Assembly (NCBI GenBank): GCA_045599005.1
Contig: JAZRVF010000023.1
Coordinates: 11,408-75,407, forward strand
DNA: 64,000 nt
Source: Treponema_I sp045599005
GTDB taxonomy: Bacteria > Spirochaetota > Spirochaetia > Treponematales > Treponemataceae
Direction: 5' to 3'
Below the pieces are notes generated by a model. It was not told the origin of the DNA and searched no databases. It saw nothing but the letters and a program-made list of their open reading frames with translations. Made by a program: the position numbers and the translations under genes. Below are positions 26,132 to 34,129 of this stretch, piece after piece (position 1 is the first letter of the stretch; each line of letters opens with the position of its first letter).

Positions 26132-27565
26132 ATGAAATATCTTAAGTCTGCCGCCGTAATAATAGTTTCTTTCTGTCTGCTCATCCCGATTTTTTTTCTA
26201 CGGATTGTTCCATCCTTCCAGATCTGGAATAACTATCAGGTCGTATATTTTCCAAGGGCAGCAAAAGCACCCGTGGTAAACGCAATTCTTGCCATGCCGG
26301 AATTTAAGTCCATAATAACGGAAGATTCTGCGGACTATTCTCCCAAAAGTGAATTCCTTTCTTTCACACCGATTCTTCCGTCTTTTCAGCACAACGGAAT
26401 GGATTCAAAAGCTATCAGAAAGCCCTATTTCTCTGACAGAGACAATAATTACGAGCTTTGTTACGTCCCCAATGATCTTTTCAAAAACTTTACAAAACTG
26501 CTGCAGCAAAACCGGGTGGAATACGGCACTGACAGCAAAGTCAAATATCCTTACGTGGGATTTTTCGGAGCCATGGCTTTCGCGCTGGTTTTTGCAGTTA
26601 TTGCCCGGATTCCATTCCGCTTCTGGATCGCAATTGTCCCTTTTCTGGCGGCAGCATATTTTGCACCCTTCTATTCAACAGCGGCCTGTGTCTGTCCTGT
26701 TTTTTTTATTTTTTACATAATAAGCATTTATCAGACAAGAGCCCATTCTTTTATTCAGATTATAAAGTGTCCGGACTTCTGGATCAGTCTTGCAGCAGCA
26801 ATAACCTGCCTTGTACTGAGTGGTCTTGAATCAGCTCTGATCATGATTCTCTGCTCACTGATTTCAGCGCTCATGATTTTTCTGCTTACCCTGATCAGGA
26901 AAAAAGCCGCAGCAAAAGGTCATTTTTCCTTTCTCAGGATTGTACCGGCCAGACAGATAAAAATTCCTACAGTTAAATCTTTGATTCTTTCCGGACTGCT
27001 TCTTGTTTTCTGCGTTTTTTTTCTGGTTATGCCTTTAATGTCACACAGTCAGCTTTTCAGCAGGACAAACAGAGACTTGTTATTGCCCGCGCCTTCGTTA
27101 TATACTGACGCGCAGGATTTTTCGGCAGAGGCTTTTGACGGCATCAAGACAAAACGGCATACAGATAATTCAGCAGACTCAGCTTATTTTGTTGATGAAC
27201 TCTGGTATTATTCGGTTTTTCCTTTTGTCCGTCTTTCAGAAGTAAAAAAAGAATATTATGCAGGGGACTGTGTTTCTGTTCTGGAATATTACGAAACAGA
27301 AACACAGATTCAAAGCAGAGAAAAAATTCTTTATTCATTGGATGAAGATTTTTTTGAGGAAAGCAGGAACAGATTCCTGAGATCTGATGGAATAGAACGG
27401 CTGCTTTTCAGTCAGGACGGCTTTCTTTCACTGGATTACATCAGTCCCGGCAATTCTACAGTAACTCCGAAAAATCTTCTGGCTGTAATAATTTCTACAG
27501 TGCTGATACTGCTGATGACAATTTTCAGAGCAATAAAAGCAAGGTTTGCAAATGATTCAAATTAA
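26132..27565 (+). CDS. Multi-pass membrane protein, unknown
   Basis: This 477-residue protein has an N-terminal helix, an extracytoplasmic region (about 30-145), about six helices between 150 and 310, a second soluble region (about 320-450) and a final helix (about 453-470). No family was recognised. It overlaps the rnfC start by 14 bases and lies in the same operon as the Rnf genes, so an accessory or assembly role for the redox pump is possible but unproven. Confidence 0.6.
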   Translation: MKYLKSAAVIIVSFCLLIPIFFLRIVPSFQIWNNYQVVYFPRAAKAPVVNAILAMPEFKSIITEDSADYSPKSEFLSFTPILPSFQHNGMDSKAIRKPYFSDRDNNYELCYVPNDLFKNFTKLLQQNRVEYGTDSKVKYPYVGFFGAMAFALVFAVIARIPFRFWIAIVPFLAAAYFAPFYSTAACVCPVFFIFYIISIYQTRAHSFIQIIKCPDFWISLAAAITCLVLSGLESALIMILCSLISALMIFLLTLIRKKAAAKGHFSFLRIVPARQIKIPTVKSLILSGLLLVFCVFFLVMPLMSHSQLFSRTNRDLLLPAPSLYTDAQDFSAEAFDGIKTKRHTDNSADSAYFVDELWYYSVFPFVRLSEVKKEYYAGDCVSVLEYYETETQIQSREKILYSLDEDFFEESRNRFLRSDGIERLLFSQDGFLSLDYISPGNSTVTPKNLLAVIISTVLILLMTIFRAIKARFANDSN

Positions 27566-28913
27566 TAAACTTGGTTTCAAAACAAAACTGATTAAAGAAA
27601 TAACTGATGCCTACGTATCTTCTTCCGTATATATTCCTCTTTCTGATGATGAAGACACTGAAGGTTCCCCGCTGATTGAACCCAATACCCGTGTCACAGA
27701 GGGTCAGATTCTTTCCCACAAGTCGGTCATGGACGCGGCTGTTCATTGCTCAGTTCCGGGAATCCTTACTGAATATAAAAACGTTTCCACATCTGACGGC
27801 AAAGTCCGGAAAGCTGCAGTCATTCAGACAGGCGGTGTTTTTTCTTACATGGGAAAAAAAAGAACTGTCAAAGATTATTCAAACTTTACACCTGCTGAAC
27901 TTTGTTCCGCGCTTTCCTCAAAAGGTGTTCTCAATACTTTTTCAAAGCCTTACTCACTTGGAAAAAAACTGTACAGAATGGTCGCTGAGAACCCGGAACC
28001 TTTTTCCGCACTGGCAGTCCGGCTTTTCAATGATGATCCTTCCTGCTGCTGCGATGCTTCTCTGACAAACAGTTTTCCAAAAGAGATTGCAGAAGGAAGC
28101 CAGATTCTCTCAAAAATACTGAGATGTGAGACAATCTTCTTTTTCTACGAGAAACATCAGGATATCTCCGCTCTCCAAAACTTCGAATTCAAAAAGAAAA
28201 CGGTTTTCATTCCTGTAAATCTTTCTTTTTATCCCGCAGGAACAAAAGATATGCTTTCGGCAACTGCGGAAAAACAGAAGAAAACTGTTCCCGATTTTTT
28301 TGTGGATGCCTTCACGGCCTACAATGTTTACAGGGCAATTGCCAATGACGAACCGATTCTTTCAAGACTGGTGCAGGTTTCCGGCGATGCCATTAAAAAA
28401 ACGCAGCTTTTCTGGGTCCGGCTTGGCACACCTTTGGATTCCCTTGTGAAAGAGTGCGGAGGACTGGTCGCCGCTCCCTATAAAATCGTAATCAACGGTC
28501 TTATCAACGGAATAGCTGTGTCAGATTCCAAAATCCCTGTGACACAGAATATTTTTTCCATTTCAGTACTTTCAAAGAAGAGTGTATCCGACCAGAGTCA
28601 GATAAACTGTATCCGCTGCGGACGCTGCCATCTGGCATGTCCAAAAGGCATACACCCGGACCGCCTGTTTTCTGCATACACTTATCACACTGCCATTTCC
28701 GAGACAACAAGGAAAACTATCGCACTCTGCAGCAACTGCGGTGCATGCAGTACAGTGTGTCCGTCACGGATTCCACTCCGCCAGACAATGAACCTTATGC
28801 TTCAGATGGATGAGGAGACTCTGGCAAAATGCCTTGCGCAGCCCTGGACTGGAAACACAATGATTGATGCCCGGAATTTCACCGATTCAGACATGGAGAA
28901 TGATGACTTATGA
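27552..28913 (+). CDS. rnfC: Rnf complex subunit RnfC
   Basis: This 453-residue subunit of the ferredoxin:NAD+ ion pump (start ATG 27552, AGG 7 bp upstream) has an N-terminal barrel-sandwich region (SVPGILTEY), a central Rossmann-like part, and two C-terminal [4Fe-4S] motifs (CIRCGRCHLACPKG and CSNCGACSTVCPSR). The flavin/NADH glycine-rich loop is poorly conserved compared with classical RnfC, so the electron acceptor may differ. It overlaps rnfD by four bases. Confidence 0.88.
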   Translation: MIQINKLGFKTKLIKEITDAYVSSSVYIPLSDDEDTEGSPLIEPNTRVTEGQILSHKSVMDAAVHCSVPGILTEYKNVSTSDGKVRKAAVIQTGGVFSYMGKKRTVKDYSNFTPAELCSALSSKGVLNTFSKPYSLGKKLYRMVAENPEPFSALAVRLFNDDPSCCCDASLTNSFPKEIAEGSQILSKILRCETIFFFYEKHQDISALQNFEFKKKTVFIPVNLSFYPAGTKDMLSATAEKQKKTVPDFFVDAFTAYNVYRAIANDEPILSRLVQVSGDAIKKTQLFWVRLGTPLDSLVKECGGLVAAPYKIVINGLINGIAVSDSKIPVTQNIFSISVLSKKSVSDQSQINCIRCGRCHLACPKGIHPDRLFSAYTYHTAISETTRKTIALCSNCGACSTVCPSRIPLRQTMNLMLQMDEETLAKCLAQPWTGNTMIDARNFTDSDMENDDL

Positions 28914-29953
28914 AAAAGAACTACAAACTGCTTACGCTTTCTCCTTTCGCATTCAGCACACCCTCCGGTAGAGTAACGGCAAGGACAGAGATCCTGCTGT
29001 TTCTGCCCCATCTTGTGCTTCTGTTCCTTACAGAGAGTTACAGATCACTTATCCTTATCGGACTTTCTGTTGCAGCATCAGTCATTGCCGGAATAATCAA
29101 TTCGCTGCTGAGAAACAAAACTCTGATTCCCCAGGTTTCCGCTGTTTTCCAGGGACTGATAATCGGGCTTTTTCTGCCACAGAATTATCCCTTTGTTTCA
29201 GCCTTCGTAATCGTTCTGACTGTTCTTCTTCTCGCAAAGTACACATTCGGTGGATTCGCGCAGTCCTGGGCAAATCCTACAGCACTTACCATAATCATGG
29301 TGTACTTTTTCGGAACACAGTATTTTCCTTCTTTCCAGCTTTCACTGGACATGCTGCAGGCTCCCAACGCACTGAATCTTCTTGTCCGCAACGGTACGAT
29401 TCCTCTCTGCAAGTTTGACACCCAGATCACAGGTTTCATCAATGAACATCTGCTTTCTCCCATCGGAGCAACTCTCCCGGAAGGTTACGTGTCTCTTCTC
29501 TGGGATGCCGGCGGAGCAATTCCTGCGTTCCGTTTCAATCTCTTTACACTTGTTGCCACACTTGTTCTTTTTTCCTTCAATATGATTGAAGTCATCATTC
29601 CTGCGATTTTCTTTTCAGTCTATGCGCTCTGCGTAAGATGGTTCGCACTGCTTCCTTACGGTGGGATCCTTTGGAAGGGTGATATTCTTCTTGCAATGTG
29701 CACAAGCGGTACACTGATAACCGGTTTTTACCTGCTTCCATGGGCCGGAACAACGCCTTTAAGTATTCCCGGTAAAATTATTTATGCAATTTTCGCTGGA
29801 ATCTTTGCCTTTGTGCTTAATGGAGCCGGAACTTCCCCGATCGGTTCAATGTTTACCATTCTGATTGTAAATGTCATTTCTCCCGCAATTCAGCTGATAG
29901 AAGAACTTATTTATCACCGGATAATGGACAGAAAACTGGAGGCTGTAAAATGA
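28910..29953 (+). CDS. rnfD: Rnf complex subunit RnfD
   Basis: This 347-residue NqrB/RnfD-family membrane subunit has about nine helices and the family motif FGGFAQSWANPTALT near 112-127. The usual covalent-FMN motif S-G-A-T is not exact; the nearest segment is SPIGATLPEG near 185. In homologues the flavin-bearing Thr sits in this region, so flavinylation is uncertain. Confidence 0.88.
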   Translation: MKKNYKLLTLSPFAFSTPSGRVTARTEILLFLPHLVLLFLTESYRSLILIGLSVAASVIAGIINSLLRNKTLIPQVSAVFQGLIIGLFLPQNYPFVSAFVIVLTVLLLAKYTFGGFAQSWANPTALTIIMVYFFGTQYFPSFQLSLDMLQAPNALNLLVRNGTIPLCKFDTQITGFINEHLLSPIGATLPEGYVSLLWDAGGAIPAFRFNLFTLVATLVLFSFNMIEVIIPAIFFSVYALCVRWFALLPYGGILWKGDILLAMCTSGTLITGFYLLPWAGTTPLSIPGKIIYAIFAGIFAFVLNGAGTSPIGSMFTILIVNVISPAIQLIEELIYHRIMDRKLEAVK

Positions 29954-30411
29954 CAAGAGAAGAAAAACTTTTATTGCATCGCTACGGCTGTTTCTGCACA
30001 TTCCTGATAATTATGTTTTTTATTCTGTTCTTCTGTGAAAGATGCACACAGCCATCCAAAACAGAAGGACTTAAACTTCAGGTGGAGAGGATGCTCAGTT
30101 CTTCGCCAAAAACCGCATCTGAAGGCTACCGGATTGAGGATGAGATTTTCGTTGAGTCACCGCTGATGGCTTCATGTACTGTGTTTGCCTTGACAGATGA
30201 TGAGAACAACAGAGGTTATGCTGCGATAATTAGGATATCAGGTGTCTCCGGCCCAAATGCAGCGGTTTTTGTCTCAAAGCCTGGAGTATCAAACCTTCCG
30301 GTTTTTATCGGGTTTGCCGATTCACAGACAAACGCAGGAAGTTTCAGCACTTCCCAGATTGAATATTGGGCAAAGAAAGTCCAGTTTCTTATGAGGGAGG
30401 TTACAATCTGA
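29950..30411 (+). CDS. rnfG: Rnf complex subunit RnfG, reduced
   Basis: This 153-residue protein in the rnfG position has one N-terminal membrane helix and a short periplasmic domain, below the usual length of about 190-210. Where RnfG normally has D-x-x-S/T-G-A-T-x-S/T for covalent FMN, this protein has DSQTNAGSFSTS, which lacks the GAT core. Either flavin is not covalently bound here or a variant site is used. Identity rests mainly on operon position. Confidence 0.7.
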   Translation: MTREEKLLLHRYGCFCTFLIIMFFILFFCERCTQPSKTEGLKLQVERMLSSSPKTASEGYRIEDEIFVESPLMASCTVFALTDDENNRGYAAIIRISGVSGPNAAVFVSKPGVSNLPVFIGFADSQTNAGSFSTSQIEYWAKKVQFLMREVTI

Positions 30412-31034
30412 TGAAAAAGCCGAACAGTGCCCATGTTTACCTTGCGGCCATGCTTTCAATCCTGGTGCCGGCACCTGCAAGATTCGGATATACCCTTATT
30501 CTGGTCCTGCTTACTGATGTGACAATGCTGATCGCTTCATCATTGCGTCTGGGGCTCAAGAAACTGCATATAAACGAACTTTCAAACTTTTTCCTACTGG
30601 CAACGATGGTTTTCCTTGCAGTTTTATGCAAAATCCTGATCTCTGCCTGGTCTCCGCTGATCGGAATGATTCTGGGCTTCATTCTGTACCTTGTTCCCAG
30701 TTCATCTTTCCTTGTCGGATATATTCTCTTTGAGAAGCAGGATACAAACGGTAAACCTCTGAACGAGAATCCTCTTGTCCTCAATATGGCAAGTGCCCTG
30801 ATTTTTACAGTTTCTGGTCTTCTTTTTTCTTTTGTCCGGGAACTGATTTCTTTCGGAACCGTCTCTTTCCCTTCAAGAAACGGTCTTGTCATTTACAAAT
30901 GGTTTAAAAACATGTCCAACGACTACACAAGTTTTTTTGCGACGATTCCAGGTGCCTTTGTTCTTCTGGCCCTGATTCTTGCGGTAATTACTTTTGTAGT
31001 CCGTAAAATCAACATTCAAAGGAGAAAACGCTGA
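30411..31034 (+). CDS. rnfE: Rnf complex subunit RnfE
   Basis: This 207-residue integral membrane subunit has about six helices, of the RnfA/RnfE/NqrD/NqrE family. It starts at ATG 30411, which overlaps the rnfG TGA (TGATG); a longer frame from 30366 lies inside rnfG. The usual membrane Cys motif is not obvious, but C-K-I-L (about 80) falls in a helix. Confidence 0.8.
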   Translation: MKKPNSAHVYLAAMLSILVPAPARFGYTLILVLLTDVTMLIASSLRLGLKKLHINELSNFFLLATMVFLAVLCKILISAWSPLIGMILGFILYLVPSSSFLVGYILFEKQDTNGKPLNENPLVLNMASALIFTVSGLLFSFVRELISFGTVSFPSRNGLVIYKWFKNMSNDYTSFFATIPGAFVLLALILAVITFVVRKINIQRRKR

Positions 31035-31591
31035 TGTTCTTTCATACTCTTTTCCATTATCTGTGTCTTTCTTCTGCTTTGTTTGTATACGGAATCGGAC
31101 TTAAAAAGATTGTTGTCACACCAAACAGACCGGAACATTATTTTCTGGCACTGGCAAAAACAGCACTCACTGCGCTGGTTTCAACATTTTTTTGTTATCT
31201 GATCAACAGGATCTTTCTTGTTCCTTTCGCGCTTTACGATATCGCTCCCTTTTTCGCAATTCTCATCACAATGATCATTGCAATTCCTCTGAACATGGTC
31301 TGGGAAAAAATCTTTAAATGCAAAGTTTCTGAATTCCTTCTGACTTTCTGTGCAGTTCTTCTTGCAATAATTGAAGGAGTAAATCTGGCAGACAGCATAG
31401 CCATCACTCTGGCCTGTGTCTTCTCCTATTACCTGCTGATTCCTCTTATTTATTCAATCCGTTGGAGAATGCAATATTCCCACAGCAACATTGTTTTTGT
31501 AACAGGCGCCCTTCTGTTCATTACAATTGCAATCCTGCTGCTTATCCTTCTTGCATTCAATGTTTCCTGGCTTAATCTGGGAGTGCTGTGA
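31034..31591 (+). CDS. rnfA: Rnf complex subunit RnfA
   Basis: This 185-residue, six-helix protein is paired with RnfE. In the family the two proteins form an inverted pseudo-symmetric pair around a membrane Fe-S cluster and the ion path. Start and stop overlap both neighbours. Similarity is mainly topological, so assignment rests on size, helices and gene order (C-D-G-E-A-B). Confidence 0.78.
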   Translation: MFFHTLFHYLCLSSALFVYGIGLKKIVVTPNRPEHYFLALAKTALTALVSTFFCYLINRIFLVPFALYDIAPFFAILITMIIAIPLNMVWEKIFKCKVSEFLLTFCAVLLAIIEGVNLADSIAITLACVFSYYLLIPLIYSIRWRMQYSHSNIVFVTGALLFITIAILLLILLAFNVSWLNLGVL

Positions 31592-32241
31592 TGTTTATTA
31601 CAATTCTGATAAGTATTGTCGTTCTTCTTGTAGTCGGTGGTCTCTCTTTCTTCATTTTTTCTGAAAGAGGTCTTACATGCAACAGTGTTTTCTCACAGGA
31701 TGAAGTGGACTATGTTCCTTACATCATTCCCAAATTCGAAAAGAACTCCGAACTGAAAGCTGTTGTGAAGTGTTCCCCGAACAGAACATTTTCCCACAAA
31801 CGTCTGGAATATGACGGAATGACCGACTGCCGCCTTTTTATTGAAACTTACGGTACGGAAGAATACTGCCAGTGGGGCTGTCCCGGTTATGGAACCTGTG
31901 TGTCTTACTGTCCCCAGGATGCGATCATCATAAAGAATGACACAGCGATCATCACAGAATCCTGCAATGGCTGCGGTCTGTGTCTTGATCACTGTCCGCA
32001 GAATCTGATTGATCTTGTTCCCCGCAACAAAGATTACTTCATCCAGTGTGCCGCGCCCATCTCAAGCACAACACAGTGTTCTGCGGGCTGTACACACTGC
32101 GGAAAATGTTCAGGTTACGGCTCACTTACTCTGGAGAACGCGGAGAACTGTCCGCAGCACTGTATCAAAAAGCTGTCAAAACCTTATGAAAAGAGGAATT
32201 CATTCATAAACATGATTGACACCATGGGACAGAAGCAATGA
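31588..32241 (+). CDS. rnfB: Rnf complex subunit RnfB, lacking N-terminal Fe-S domain
   Basis: This 217-residue protein has an N-terminal membrane helix (about 3-25), then CQWGCPGYGTCVSYCP, CNGCGLCLDHCP and a third Cys cluster CSAGCTHCGKC. The usual CxxCGxxxC four-cysteine domain that follows the helix in RnfB is missing; only isolated Cys 31 and Cys 62 remain there. It is therefore a shortened ferredoxin-accepting subunit with fewer clusters than classical RnfB. It ends the rnf set and overlaps the GH57-like gene. Confidence 0.85.
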   Translation: MMFITILISIVVLLVVGGLSFFIFSERGLTCNSVFSQDEVDYVPYIIPKFEKNSELKAVVKCSPNRTFSHKRLEYDGMTDCRLFIETYGTEEYCQWGCPGYGTCVSYCPQDAIIIKNDTAIITESCNGCGLCLDHCPQNLIDLVPRNKDYFIQCAAPISSTTQCSAGCTHCGKCSGYGSLTLENAENCPQHCIKKLSKPYEKRNSFINMIDTMGQKQ

Positions 32242-34094
32242 GCAATGTTCATTTCTGTCTTATATTAAAACTGAATTCAGAAACTCTTTTCGAAGATGAC
32301 ACACCGGAAGAAAATTACCAGAAATATTTTAAGCCGGTTCTTTCGTTCTTCTATTCACACGGAAATTTTGCTTTTTCCATTTATTCTTCCGGACTTGTAC
32401 TTTCCTGGCTGGAAACAAATCATCCGGAAGTTTTTTCAATATTTTCCGAAATGGCCGCAAGAAAGCAGCTGGAATTTCTGGGCGGCGGTTTCTACGAACC
32501 GCTTTTTCCATTACTTCTGCCCGTTGACCGGGTGGGACAGACTGAACTTCTGACAACCGCACTCCGGAAAGCAACAGGAAAACGGCCTCGGGGAATCTGG
32601 CTTGAAAAAAGCGCATGGGATAATTCACTGGTTCCGGTGCTCAGATCAAGTGGAATGGATTATGTAATCCTTGAAAAAAATGATTTTTTGGGTACTGATC
32701 CTTATCAGTGTGCAGTTCTTGAAGATGGCGGAAAAAAGATTTCTGCTTTGTTCTGCGATAACAGATTATTTTCAGATGCCTCAGTTTCCCCGGAATCACT
32801 TACCAGGGAAATTTCAGTAGCTGACCAGAAAAATGTAAGTTCTTCAGTCTTCTGCGCCAGTATCACTCCTTTGCAGATGGGGCATTATATTGATTCCACA
32901 TACTTTGATGAGTGCTCGGAAGTTTTTTCTGAAAAAGGAATCCAGTTTTCAACACCAAATAAGTTCCTCAAGTCTGCAACTGTTTTCAACAGGGCATATC
33001 TTCCAGCCTACACAGGAGACCTGAATCAGTCTGTAAAAGAAATGATTGTGCAGAATAATGATTCCTGGGATTTATATTCCAGAACCATGGTTGTAAGTCA
33101 GGGAATCAACCAGTTCAAAGGTGACAAACTCCGGAAGAATGCAGCCAGAAATGAATTGTGGCAGGCCCAGTTTTTCAAATGTTATCTGGAATCCGACAGG
33201 AAACGGGAATACCGGCGTAATGCCTACAGACATCTTCTGGAAGCAGAAAAAATCATGGCGGAGGTTGTCTCGAGTCCGACAAGCGACTGCATAGCTGATG
33301 ACTACAATAATGACGGCTATCCGGAATACATCTTCAATTTTTCAATTTACAACGCGATTCTTTCTTCCCAGGGAGGGACTCTGGCAGAACTTGACGTCCG
33401 CAACAGCTGTCATCTTTACACTGACTGCAGCCCTGTGGATTCAGAGGCATACACCCGGAAAGTTTTTTCAGATTATCTTCTCTCTGAAGAAGATTTTGAG
33501 TCTGTCTACCGGTCCCAGAATCATCAGCTGCTGAATGTCCTGACACAGGATCACTATTCGGAGCTGACTTTCTCACGGGCAAAACGTGATTTACAGCTTT
33601 CGGAAACGGGTCTTTTTGCCCATAACCAGAAATTCTCCCTGAAAAAACGTTATGATCTCTCGGAAACCGGAATCCAGGTTCAATACATCATTAAAAACGA
33701 AAGCCCGCTTCCGATAAAGGGAATCTTTGCAGTGGAAAGCAATCTTGTGCTTACACAGAAAGGTCCGGAAGACAGATCCGTTGAAATCATCTCCAATGAC
33801 ACCCACGAATCCGTTGCCTTTGAGAGCGAGAATTTCCGCCCCAAAGACGTTTCCTGCATCCAGATCAGTGATGAATCCACAGAAACAGCTTTTATCTTTG
33901 AACCGAACGAGAATGCCGGTATACTGATTTCTCCGCTTTACGACAGGGAAGAGCCTGTCTCAACCTGTGCCACTCTGTTCTGGAATGTGGACATGCCGGC
34001 GGGATATGAAATCGAAAAAACTCTTTTCCTTGGAATCAGGGCTCCGGGCAAGAAATCCCTTGTGCAGAAAGGTTCCAGAAAAGGCAAGCACTAG
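32238..34094 (+). CDS. GH57-like glucanotransferase homologue, possibly inactive
   Basis: This 618-residue protein follows the GH57 pattern: FLGGGFYEPLFPLLLPVDRVGQTELL (about 80-105) and GIWLEKSAWDNSLV (about 118-132). In active 4-alpha-glucanotransferases the last block reads WLxERVW, with Glu as the nucleophile. Here that position is Lys and a Glu lies one residue earlier, and no DGEKFG-type acid motif is evident. Catalysis is therefore doubtful. It overlaps rnfB by four bases although no functional link is known. Confidence 0.75.
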   Translation: MSNVHFCLILKLNSETLFEDDTPEENYQKYFKPVLSFFYSHGNFAFSIYSSGLVLSWLETNHPEVFSIFSEMAARKQLEFLGGGFYEPLFPLLLPVDRVGQTELLTTALRKATGKRPRGIWLEKSAWDNSLVPVLRSSGMDYVILEKNDFLGTDPYQCAVLEDGGKKISALFCDNRLFSDASVSPESLTREISVADQKNVSSSVFCASITPLQMGHYIDSTYFDECSEVFSEKGIQFSTPNKFLKSATVFNRAYLPAYTGDLNQSVKEMIVQNNDSWDLYSRTMVVSQGINQFKGDKLRKNAARNELWQAQFFKCYLESDRKREYRRNAYRHLLEAEKIMAEVVSSPTSDCIADDYNNDGYPEYIFNFSIYNAILSSQGGTLAELDVRNSCHLYTDCSPVDSEAYTRKVFSDYLLSEEDFESVYRSQNHQLLNVLTQDHYSELTFSRAKRDLQLSETGLFAHNQKFSLKKRYDLSETGIQVQYIIKNESPLPIKGIFAVESNLVLTQKGPEDRSVEIISNDTHESVAFESENFRPKDVSCIQISDESTETAFIFEPNENAGILISPLYDREEPVSTCATLFWNVDMPAGYEIEKTLFLGIRAPGKKSLVQKGSRKGKH

Positions 34095-34129
34095 ACTTTT
34101 GAGCGATAAATAATTATCATTCTAAAGTT

